This document shows, piece by piece, positions 54,755-64,000 of a stretch of 64,000 nt of DNA. Source of the stretch: Craspedostauros australis. Lineage: Eukaryota; Bacillariophyta; Bacillariophyceae; Mastogloiales; Achnanthaceae. A model generated the notes under the pieces. It searched no databases and was not told the origin of the DNA. It saw only the letters and a list, made by a program, of their open reading frames with translations. Both the position numbers and the translations under genes were made by a program. The stretch is taken from assembly GCA_026770025.1 (NCBI GenBank), contig JAMXDE010000012.1, positions 1,860,001 through 1,924,000 on the forward strand, given 5' to 3'. Each line of letters opens with the position of its first letter. The first letter of the stretch is position 1.

Positions 54755-56155
54755 ATGGCCGAAGATCCTTTGCACCGGCTGCACCGCAAGCAGACCACCG
54801 CGTCCACCAACCAACAGTACCATGTGTGGAAGGGAAAGCAGCCGATGCCCCTCAGGCCACTGACTGCCTCGTCTCGCATGACGTCGCCTTTGCCCTCCGT
54901 GGCGTCGCGAGACGCCGCCAGCACCAACCGGCACCGTGCCCACGCTGCGTACTCGCCATCGCCCAGGAAGCAAACCACAACGCCCTCGAGACGACTAGCC
55001 CCAACACGCGTCGCCACGTCGCCCAAGAAGCGAACGACCGCGTCCAAGAAACCGCCCGCGCATTCGCAGGCCCGAGTCGAAAAGGCCGCGCGCCTCACGT
55101 TCCCGGAACATCCGCTGGAGCTCTTTGATCGCATGGACGACAATGCTTCTGGCAAACTCAGCCTCGCGGAGCTGGACAAGGGCATCGTGCAGGTCTACCC
55201 CGACCTCAACAACAAGCCGGCGCTCATGCGAGCCTACAAATCCACCGATGCGTCAGGTGACGGCTTCGTCTGCCGTGACGAGTTCCCCGCCTTCCTGCAG
55301 TTCATCGTCTACTACAACAATCTGTGGACCATATTCTCGGCCCTCGACAAGGATGGCGACAGGCGCATCTCCAAGGATGAGTTCCATAAGGTTGCTCCCA
55401 AATTCGCCAAGGCCATCGGCTCCGGTGACGACGATGCGGATGCCATGTTCGCCGCCATCGACATTGATGGCAAGGGAATGATCCTCTTTGCGGAGCTGTG
55501 CCACTACCTCGCCGACCAAAAATGGCACGACACCGCCATGGATGACCTACACGACATCCTGCAGGACGACAACGACGACGCCAATGTCAACGATGATACT
55601 GCAAAGGCTGCCAACAAGACGAAAAACGTCAAAAAGGCGGCTCCCAAGCCCCAGGCCGTCGCAAAGATCGCATTGCCGGAAAAGAGCAAGGCGATGGAGC
55701 AATTCGACAAGCTCGATGAGAACGCGTCTGGCAAATTGTCTTTGGCAGAACTTGACAAGGCCATCGTCACCATGTACCCCAACCTCGACAACAAGGCAGC
55801 CATCATGCGGGCCTACAAATCCAGCGACACAACCGGCGACGGCTTCGTCGGCAAGTCCGAATTCATGGATTTCCTGCAGTACATCGTGTACTACAACAAC
55901 CTCTGGGCCTTCTTCGATGCCATCGACACGGATAGCGACAGACGAATCCATCTCGAGGAGATGCAGCAGAACGCACGCCTGTTCACCGTCGATTCTATCG
56001 AAGAACTCTTCGCAGCCATCGACAAGAACGGTGGTGGCAAGATCCTCTTTGCCGAGCTCTGCGAGTACTTGGCCAAGCACCCGGGTGTCGTGAACGAGGA
56101 GGAGGTTTCTGCCGTGACCGAAGCAAACACGGCGGTAGACACGCTTGAAATCTAA
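54755..56155 (+). CDS. Protein with eight EF-hands in a duplicated module, flagellar calcium-binding-protein-like
   Basis: Single exon, 466 residues, start acaagATGGCC. Residues 1-115 are basic and Pro/Ser/Thr-rich. Two copies of a four-EF-hand module follow at about 120-260 and 312-450. Loops in module 1: DDNASGKLSLAE, DASGDGFVCRDE, DKDGDRRISKDE, DIDGKGMILFAE. Loops in module 2: DENASGKLSLAE, DTTGDGFVGKSE, DTDSDRRIHLEE, DKNGGGKILFAE. All keep the acidic ligands at positions 1 and 12. The joining helices (ALMRAYKSTDASGD, FLQFIVYYNNLW) and the order resemble trypanosome calflagin/FCaBP, which has one module. No N-terminal Met-Gly acylation signal is present. A calcium sensor of cilia or cytoskeleton is a reasonable guess, but many protists have such proteins without known roles. 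The two modules are alike enough to suggest internal duplication. Confidence 0.93.
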   Translation: MAEDPLHRLHRKQTTASTNQQYHVWKGKQPMPLRPLTASSRMTSPLPSVASRDAASTNRHRAHAAYSPSPRKQTTTPSRRLAPTRVATSPKKRTTASKKPPAHSQARVEKAARLTFPEHPLELFDRMDDNASGKLSLAELDKGIVQVYPDLNNKPALMRAYKSTDASGDGFVCRDEFPAFLQFIVYYNNLWTIFSALDKDGDRRISKDEFHKVAPKFAKAIGSGDDDADAMFAAIDIDGKGMILFAELCHYLADQKWHDTAMDDLHDILQDDNDDANVNDDTAKAANKTKNVKKAAPKPQAVAKIALPEKSKAMEQFDKLDENASGKLSLAELDKAIVTMYPNLDNKAAIMRAYKSSDTTGDGFVGKSEFMDFLQYIVYYNNLWAFFDAIDTDSDRRIHLEEMQQNARLFTVDSIEELFAAIDKNGGGKILFAELCEYLAKHPGVVNEEEVSAVTEANTAVDTLEI

Positions 56156-57069
56156 GTTCAAAGCATCGTCGAGCGGCAACATATGTAGGACTACGAGTAT
56201 AGTACTCTCATCAAAGCGTTAACGAATGGTTCTCGTTTGCGTTCATAGTTATCTTGTTTCTCTCCAGTTTGCGGCTAGGCTGACAGAGTGAGACAGCGAT
56301 ACACCCGTGCCAGCAGGATGCAATCATGAAGTAGAGCAACGTATTCTCTCTACCATAGAGAGTAGTCCTTTCTAAGTGTCGCTGTCCATCTTGTTTCCAA
56401 CCTCACGTCATGTCATGTTCAAAACTGACTCTCCCCCTGCGGGCACGGGCCTGTTGCGGATGCACCAAGATCGAAACAAGAAGCGGACCCCGGGACGAAC
56501 CCTCGATGCTGAGGTGCGCCGTACTTGTTCTCCTCTAATACTCTTGCCTCGCAAGTCAGTATGCTGGTGCTTGCAGTTGTCCATCAGAAATGGGCCCCGC
56601 TGAAGCAATTGTAGTGGTTGCACGAACGCAAGAGCCCAACAGAACAAAAGGCACAGCACAAAATGCAAGAAGATGTGTGTACTAATATGATCATTATTGC
56701 CACCAATGTCGGAGAAGATCGATTGTGTTGCGTGCGCGCGGGTCGGGGAATTCCGTAATCTGCATGCTGTTGAATCCGGCGTTTACTTCGGGTCATGATG
56801 TTGGCAAAGATGGGCATAAGAGGCGTGATGAGTGTTTTCTGTTTGCGCGTGTGAATTTGGTTCTGTGTTTGTTTGTGGTGCGTTGGGTTGTTTTGCATTC
56901 CAGTCATAACCTTGCTGAGACAGTTCGTGTTGCTGTCGAGGTAGTTGTTGTTGGTTTGCTTCTTGTCTAGTGTATTGCAGAGCATGGTGTGTCACTGTAC
57001 CAAGCTCGTGCACGAGTAGTTCCATTGTTGTTGTCATGTTGAGACGGTTTTTGGCTGGCATACGAGCAT
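56156..57069. other. Intergenic region between convergent genes
   Basis: 3' ends of the eight-EF-hand gene (+) and the MATH/ankyrin gene (-). Short frames only; no RNA or repeat is recognised. Confidence 0.5.
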
Positions 57070-60000
57070 TTAGCCAAATCGGCCGTGGGAGCCATTGCGC
57101 TGCAATCGGCTCCCCCCTGCCGATGTATTGCCAATTCCCATCAGGCTGATGGCCTCGATGTCGACGTCTTGACCGCTCACGCCGCTGCTCTGGAAGAGAT
57201 CGACGTTGAGGTTGTTCAACATCCCAGAGACGACATCAACATCATTGATGTTGTCATCGGTGTCATCCACGAGATCGAACAGTCTGCGGCTCGAATTTGC
57301 TGGTCGGCGCGATGCCGCCTTTGACGTCGAACCGAGGATGTCGTGACTCACGGCTGGTGAAGGAGCAGAAGAGAATGCCGAAGACAGTGGGATACCTCCG
57401 ATGTTACCGACCCCACCAAACTCGGTGGCTCCGGGGTTCAGACCCTGATTGGGCATTGGCGCGAACGTGTCCAAGAAGTCAGACGATGACGCCCGCGGAC
57501 GACCAAAGTCATTTGTTTCTGGCGCGGCAGCGCTGAAGCTCATTGGAGCCACGAGCTGTTGGGTTGGCAGAGACAGCGCTGCGACGAGCTTAGTCATGGC
57601 CATGTCAGACACGTCAAATCGGTGCCCAGCGGCTCCGTTCTGCACCACGACCAGCAGGCTGCCTGTTTCGCTCACGACGGTAGAGTCGTCCTTTTTCGCG
57701 AAGGTGTGTTGCCCGGCAACGAGCGTCTCGGCACGACGGAGGTAGTGCTGGCACTGATCATGCAGGCGTGGGTCGAGCGTGCGCAAATCCGTGGGCATCG
57801 GGGCGCTGCTGCGGTCGTGGAAGCACTCGTTTCTGAGAATGGCGACGAACGAGAGGGGCACGCGGTCATTGTCTGCTGCTTGCAACAGTGTTACCATGCG
57901 GTTGACGTAAACGGAAGCGACCATGCTGTCCATTGGGAGCATGACGACGACCGAACCACCGATGCGGGACAGGCTCTCGTCGCTGCTCCCTTCGCCGCTA
58001 CCGAAGGGCGGAGCAGCACCGAACAGGCAATCGATGTCCGCGAATTGCCCCCACAATGTGTTGTCCCCAAGCACAGTCAAGGGATTGGACCAAAGCTCAA
58101 CCCTCGCGCTGGCCTCGGCAATGGCTGACTGTCGGAACGACACCGACAGTTGGGAGTCCATCTCGGTTCCATCCACAATCAGCCCGACGGTGTTGTGCCG
58201 GACCTTCAGATGGAACAGTGCGGAAAGCATGCGATTGGGGCGTCCGACGAACTGCTGGCTCAGCCTGTCGTAATCATCCCTCGCGAGGTCCACCTGCGAT
58301 CTGTTCGACCAGCTGATGAAAACGTGCGAGCTCCCTTGCTGCATGGCACTTCGCGCAGTCATCCCGATGCCATTGTCGGACCAGTCCGGCGGAACCTGCG
58401 AGTCCAACTGGCGCCTAAACTCGGCCACATCCTTTGCAAGGTTTTGGCACAGCGTTGCCATGGCGACACCAGCCTCTTTCAAGGCCTCCATGCCAACCAT
58501 GCCATTGCGCATCGATGCGCCGGGACCAGATGCCTTGTGATTCTCGGCAATGAACTGCCGCTGGAAGAAAGTCGTGAGGTAGGTGAAGTCGATCCAACTG
58601 GGGATGACGCAGTCCAGAGATGGATGGTTGTCGTGCGCTGCACGGATTATCCAACGGTAGATCACGCGCTTGGCAGTTGGCGCATCAATCACATGAAGAG
58701 GATCCATGGAGATCTGATTCGGTGCAACAGTGAATCTGCTGATCAAGGCAGAGATTTTTTCCTCGCGGAACAGCGCTAAAGCCGGATGTTCTGAAACATC
58801 TGGAGCAGGCACATGAGACAGCAATGAACTTCCCGAAAGGCCGTTCATGAGCTGCCTGTCAGCGGAGTTGCTCCCTCCTGATGTCATTCCGAAGACGTTG
58901 TGATGGTTCTGTTGCTTCGACGGAGTGAGCAACGACTGCATCTCTCCGAACGGATTGGACGGCAGGTCGATTTTGGCTGGCGCAGGGTTGAACCCCATCA
59001 GCTGTGGTGCGATGCTACCGCTGTGGGCGGACATCGCATCGTTACCTGGCTGGAAGTCCGAAATCGATCGTGACATGGGCATAGTCGGTTGCGTGGTGTG
59101 CGGAGGCATACCAGAAGTTGTCACATTCGCGCCGAGACTGGTCGAGTGCGACATAGGCGCAACAACAGGCACTGGCACCACAGCTGGGGCCGCAGACTTT
59201 GCAACTTCAGGTGCTCTGGTAGCATTGGTCTGCGGCGCTGCAGGTTTGACTTTGGTCTCCCACCCTCGGTTCTTTCCAGTGATAGGCTTAGAAGCCGTCG
59301 GTGCGGCCGTCACAGATGAAGCTGAAGCAGCAGATGATGGTGCGGTTGCAGCCATGGTATCAGGGCGCACAGCTGACTTCGCGGCATTGCCAACCTTCTT
59401 GGTGCTACCCTTGGTAGTTTGCTGTTGTGCCTTTTGCTTGGCGACAAGCGCAGTCTGAGCCTTTTGCTGTTCTCTCTCACGCTCTTGCTCGCGTTGCCGC
59501 TTTTGTTGCTCCTGTTCCTGCTGAACCTTCTGTTGCTCGGCCTTGCGTTGCTTTTCGAGGCGCTGCTGGCGTTGGCGCTCCTTCTCCTCTTTCTCGCGAC
59601 GTTTGGCCATAGCCTCCATCGCCTTATTTCGCTCCTCCATCTCCTTCTCGCGCTGGATTTTGGCCTTCTCCTCGCGCTCCTTGCGCTGTCGCTCCTCTTT
59701 GGCCTTCCGGATCTTGTCCTTCTCCTGCTTTTCCTTTTCTTCCTTCTCCTTGCGTTCCTGCTCCTCCTTCTGCTTCTGGAGTCGTTCCCGTTCCTTCTTC
59801 TTTTTCTTCTTGGCGCTCTTCTTGCTCGCCTCCTGCTGCACCTTTTCGGCCTGTGCCATCTCTTGGTCAAGCTCCAGCAACAAGGCCTCTTCGGCGGCCT
59901 TTGCCTGCTCTTCCGCAGACATTTTCTTCCTGCCACCCTTCTTTTTCTTCTTTTTGCGTGGCGAAGACTTGTTACCCTTGTTGCCCTGCCCATTGTTTGA

Positions 60001-62793
60001 CTTGCCGTGTTGTGGTGATCCTGCTCCATCCTCCTGGTCGGTCTCCGCATCGTCATCATCGTCGTCGTCCACTCCGTAGTCGCCCATGTTGCCGCCGTTG
60101 TTGCGGTAGGTGCCGTCCTTTTGCATCTGCTTGATGCGCAGATTGATCAGCAAACGCGCGCGTTGGACCTTCTTGCGATCACGAGAACAGCGGGGGATGC
60201 TGGCCTTGTATTCGGTGACCATCTCCACGGCTGCATCGATGAGGTTTTGTTCGACGAGGATACTGAGCGCGGTGTCGCCCTTCTTTGTGGTGACAGTGTG
60301 ATCAGCACCATGTTGCAGGAGGAGCTCGACGGTTCCAGGCAATCCTTTGGTTGCTGCCTGGAGAAGTGCCGACAGTGTTGGGTCGGCTTCTTCGGTCGGG
60401 GCGCCTTCCTCCAAGAGGAGCTTGACGACATCGTCATGGCCCTTGTAGGCCGCGATGCTGAGTGGCGACCAGCCAGTGTCTGTGCACTTGCATGGATCAG
60501 CCCCTGCCCTGAGCAATGCGTCGACGGCGCCTGCCTGGCCATGATTGGCCGCAGTGAGCAGAGGTGTTTCACGCCATTTGTTCAGTGCATGGACATCGGC
60601 GCGGCCGTCCAGAAGCTGTTTGACCGCGGTCAAATGGCCTGGCTTGGATCCCGCACATGCCTTGTGCAACGGAGTGCTGGAATCCTCAGTGACGCGGCAG
60701 TTGACGGGCGCGCCGGCACGAAGCAACAATGCGACGATGTCGTCGTAACCCTGTGGAGATTGTGGTGGACGTTGAATTGGTCGCGAGTCATCGCATGCAG
60801 ATGAATACGAGTTTAGTTGATGAAATGGGACAAGAAAAGGGATTTGTGTGAGTGGTTGGAGCGTGGACAATCCAAGGTGATTCCGGTGTGTGCTCGTCGA
60901 ATTCCACGGCTGAACTCCACGGTTGAATTTCATGGATGACGTGACAAAGGTCATGTGATCATTTGATGTGTGGCAGTCATTGAGATGAATTGGGTTCACG
61001 TACCTTGTGCGCAGCAAACGTGAGTGCCGACCATCCTGCTTCGCTGCAGAGACTTGGATCGGCTCCGTGCTTCAACAAGGCCTCGACCGCAGCGCGGTGT
61101 CCGTTGTTTGCCGCGATGAGAAGCGGTGTCTCACGCCACTTGTTGCATGCGTTACCATCCGCGCCTCTTTCAAGAAGGAGCTCAAGCACGCGCATGTTCC
61201 CATCCTCCGACGTGCTGGTTGGGGAGGCCGAGGAGCAGGCAGTGTGCAGGGGAGTGTACAAGTCATCCTTGAATTGGCAGTTGACCCCCGCACCTTGATT
61301 CAAGCATAGTTTCACGCCTTCCTCGTTGCCTTCTTCCACGGCGCATTTCAAGTAGAGCTCCGAGTCATCTGCGTCGATGGTGACGGAAGAGCTCTTCACG
61401 GTGACGCATGCTCTCACGGTCAACGAATCATCCTGTATGAACCCCTCCTGCTGGATGCGATCGCTGGTGATGAATTGCGACCATCCCCAGTCAATGGCTT
61501 TGGGACAAAGCTTGAATGTCTTGTCCGGATTTCTCTTTGCGTAGCTGAGATTGTTCCCCGACGGATGCTCTAATGTCAGCACGTAGCTTACGGCCTTTTT
61601 CCAACCGAATGGCAAATCATCTGCGTCTGCCACCTGTGGAAGGTAAGTCGTGATGGTAGGCGGGCAGGAAGGCAGGAAGTCGGGTGGACATGCAAACAGG
61701 CAACGTTTTGCAACAACAGTTCAAACGAGAAGGGACAGGTGAGCGAACCGGAATTTGTTTGGTTTTGATTTTTCCATCGGAAAATGGCCGTGTGGTCGAC
61801 AATCGATTGTCATGTGTGAAGGGTGTGTGGGTGTTGGAAAATTTGTGAGTTTGGGATGTCATTTGCTTTGTTGTACAGGGTGGTGGCAAGCACAAGGCTG
61901 GTTGCCAACGAGACAGTGCAGCCACCGCATTGGGTGACACACATGCAGGTATGGGCATGCTGGAGTGCTGAAGGTTCTTCTCCAGTATCGGTGTGCTATG
62001 GTTGTGACGACAAGTGGACCAAGACGTAGCATACTTTGCCTTGCCTTGCCCTTGTGTTCTTTGTTGATGCGCAGAAGCAGATTCTCAATGAGCACATCCC
62101 ATGGGAACATCCCGTGGGCAAATCCAATTGACTGGGTCGATCACCGACGTCACTAGGTCGATAGTTCGTCTTTGTTCGTACCTGCAGAAAGAGGCTCAAG
62201 TGGTGGTTGGACGCGCGTCCGTTCCCGTTGACGTAAACAATGAGTCTCCAACGATTGCCAAACTCGTCCACAGTCGTTGCGGAGTACTCTGCCTTCTTGC
62301 AACCAGACTCCCGCTTTTGGCTGTAGTTCATGATGGTGTGCGTGAATTCGCACGTGCTCTGTGAGGTTTGTGGCCGCCATTCTATGGATGCATGCTCGTC
62401 ATCCGGCGGTGGTTGTGAATGATCCATCCCCTCCTCGTCGTGTATATTGAGCGGAAACGTATCCCCCGGATCGTTAGGATCGTCGGCTGAGCTGAAGGAT
62501 GAATGTTGACGTTTCTTCATCCGGTGCCGAACGCGTTCGCGAAGCCCGTCGTCGTCATCGGTGAAGAGCTCATCCTCCTCCTCCTCGTGATCAGAATCCA
62601 AACGGCTGTGGAAGAGGGCGTTCGAGGTGGCTCCTTCCGCACTCTCCATGGCCGGTCCGCTTCCTGAGGTCTCATCGGCCGGAGTGGCACTGGACGTGAT
62701 GTCGTCGCTTCCGTCCATGTCGTGGCTCTGCGATGTCTGTGGCATGTCGGATCGCGCCATCTCGTTGGTGCTTGCCGTCCGCCAGCGCATCAT
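57070..62793 (-). CDS. MATH, ankyrin, coiled-coil and PCIF1-like fusion protein
   Basis: Three exons on the reverse strand: 62793-62182, 61633-61004, 60750-57070. All junctions are phase 0 (CTGCAG|GTACG to CCACAG|GTG; AAG|GTACGT to CCACAG|GGT); 1,640 residues. Acidic disordered start; a MATH domain at about 148-285 split exactly by intron 1 (CEFTHTIMNYSQ ... VSYVLTLEHPSGNNLSYAKR); ankyrin repeats at about 290-600, intron 2 falling inside a repeat (SALTFAAHK|GYDDIVALLL); an Asp run; a Lys/Glu/Arg/Gln-rich coiled coil at about 680-960; a Pro/Ala-rich linker; then about 1070-1460 resembling the PCIF1/CAPAM methyltransferase core (WSNPLTVLGDNTLWGQFADI, then PLSFVAIL, then LLVVVQNGAAG). Where PCIF1 has the catalytic NPPF, this protein has MLPM, so activity is doubtful. 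MATH and ankyrin parts suggest a scaffold. The exon structure is firm; the PCIF1 link rests on my reading of spaced motifs. Confidence 0.85.
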
Positions 62794-64000
62794 ACGAATG
62801 GAGCAGACGCACCGCTTATTAAGCTCCGGTTGGTGTGTTGTTGTTGTTGTAGTACGAGCCGTGCGTCCGTGCTAGTTCACAATGCACTACCGCGGCTACT
62901 GCTCCGTTTGCCAGATCCTCTGTCGTCTATTTGTTTGTGGATCGCTCACAATCCATCGACTCGGCTGTACTCGTCGTTGTATTCGTCTGGTACTCGCAGG
63001 TTAGCCGCTGCTGATCTATGTGACGCGTCCTCCTCAAACACTGTCCGATCCAACCACGCCAGCTGACAGAAGTACCAACAGTCTCAGCAAAGCAATGATC
63101 TCTAGAGTATCTCTTTCTGTGTCTGTCTCCCTTGCTTTCTCGATGCTTATCTCTAGACTGCCAAGACAAGGCTCACTGCAATGACTATCGTGCAAGTAGT
63201 TCCGTTTCGATTCGTTTTGGTGAGGTGTTGATGTGGTTCCGTAAGCGCACGGTTGTTTGGAACGGATGCAGATAGTGCACAGACGTGTGTTTGTGTGTTC
63301 ATCGCAGGACAATGGGGTGAGGTGAGATGAGGTGAAGGGTTTACAGAGACGAAGCGAGCCGGTCGGTCAGTGATTGGTCAGTTGGTGTTTCGTTCGAATG
63401 GTGTCGGGAGAAACAATGAGGATGTTTGGATGAATTGATGGATGGATAGCCGGATACGGATCATGATCATTGGGCAAAGATAGAAGCGTGAGTACTCGTA
63501 AGAGGCTGGTGGGGTGTGGACAAGAGGAATGCGCGCCAAGAGACATAACAGCCTGTGGCTTGATCACGTCGCTGACGCAAACAGTTCGTATTGCTCCCAC
63601 CGCATCCACAAGCTTTTGGAATCCATTGTGCTTGCCAACCAGAGAAAGGATGGAACATCATCGCAGGCATGATTGCAAGCATTGACATCATTGGAGCTTC
63701 ACCCACAGCAATGTTATCCCGAAGATATGATGATCGTGTGCAATGCCAGCAGGAAATGGCGCGAGCGTCGTTGATACGATTCGGCCCAAGCGCAGACCGT
63801 AGATGATGGTGACAGCCTTGGTCGAGTTCGGACAATCGACGTGATGCAAAGGCGGACCAACGCGGATTTGGGGCGGAAGGACAGACCGTCCGTACAAAAA
63901 ACCACGTCGGCTGCATCCGACACCGTCGCGGACGTCGACCGATCCACCATGACGATGATGACCATTTCTCCACGGATTCCGTCGCTCAAAACGGTCCGAC
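62794..64000. other. Promoter region of the MATH gene and unresolved right edge
   Basis: Upstream of 62,793 lies a TTGTTG-containing leader. At the very edge an ATG in good context (gatccaccATGACG, 63951) could start a forward gene leaving the window (MTMMTISPRIPSLKTVR), while a reverse frame (63989-63714) is open over the same bases. Neither can be decided here. Confidence 0.35.

Noticed and set aside
1-64000. tRNA, rRNA, CRISPR arrays, bacterial operons and Shine-Dalgarno sites
   Set aside because: I found no convincing tRNA B-box in a cloverleaf setting, no rRNA stretches and no spaced direct-repeat array; spliced genes show the DNA is eukaryotic.

Overview
The window looks like nuclear DNA of a photosynthetic stramenopile, most likely a diatom. 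Genes are compact, with zero to two short GT-AG introns (211-548 nt) and A/C-rich 5' leaders. Two proteins carry a signal peptide ending at a conserved Phe (HA-F and AP-F), as in bipartite pre-sequences for a red-derived complex plastid. One gene belongs to a coiled-coil/EF-hand membrane family that I associate with diatoms. The intact LTR element is Copia-type. The assignment to a lineage is inference; no rRNA, tRNA or organelle gene is present to confirm it.

Left part (1-18,240): a secreted, probably GPI-anchored periplasmic-binding-protein-like gene (618-2396); two large low-complexity genes without recognisable domains (4227-5765 and 6991-9567); a two-exon FYVE zinc finger plus ankyrin gene (11119-14434); and a reverse-strand two-exon HAD phosphatase with a possible plastid pre-sequence (15200-16789).

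Mobile part (18,241-37,989): a 6.0-kb DNA transposon with 38-bp perfect ends that continue into diverged inverted repeats and a TTAT target duplication. It carries a 1,201-codon DDE-type transposase frame broken by one in-frame TAG. After 3.5 kb of apparently non-coding DNA comes an intact, very young 9.15-kb Ty1/Copia element with two 687-bp LTRs that read as identical and an ATCAG target duplication. It sits inside an otherwise open host reading frame that keeps the same phase on both sides.

Right part (40,532-64,000): an EF-hand/coiled-coil membrane protein; a plastid-type TPR protein; a possible 86-residue protein; a MORC-like GHKL ATPase divergently arranged with a secreted GH3 beta-xylosidase/glucosidase; an eight-EF-hand protein resembling flagellar calcium-binding proteins; and a three-exon, 1,640-residue reverse-strand gene joining a MATH domain, ankyrin repeats, a long charged coiled coil and a region resembling the PCIF1/CAPAM mRNA-cap methyltransferase core without its NPPF catalytic motif.

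The genes do not form one pathway. The observations most worth following are the MATH-ankyrin-PCIF1-like fusion, the unclassified transposon with its lone TAG, the fresh Copia insertion into a host gene, and splice donors whose retention would end translation at once.
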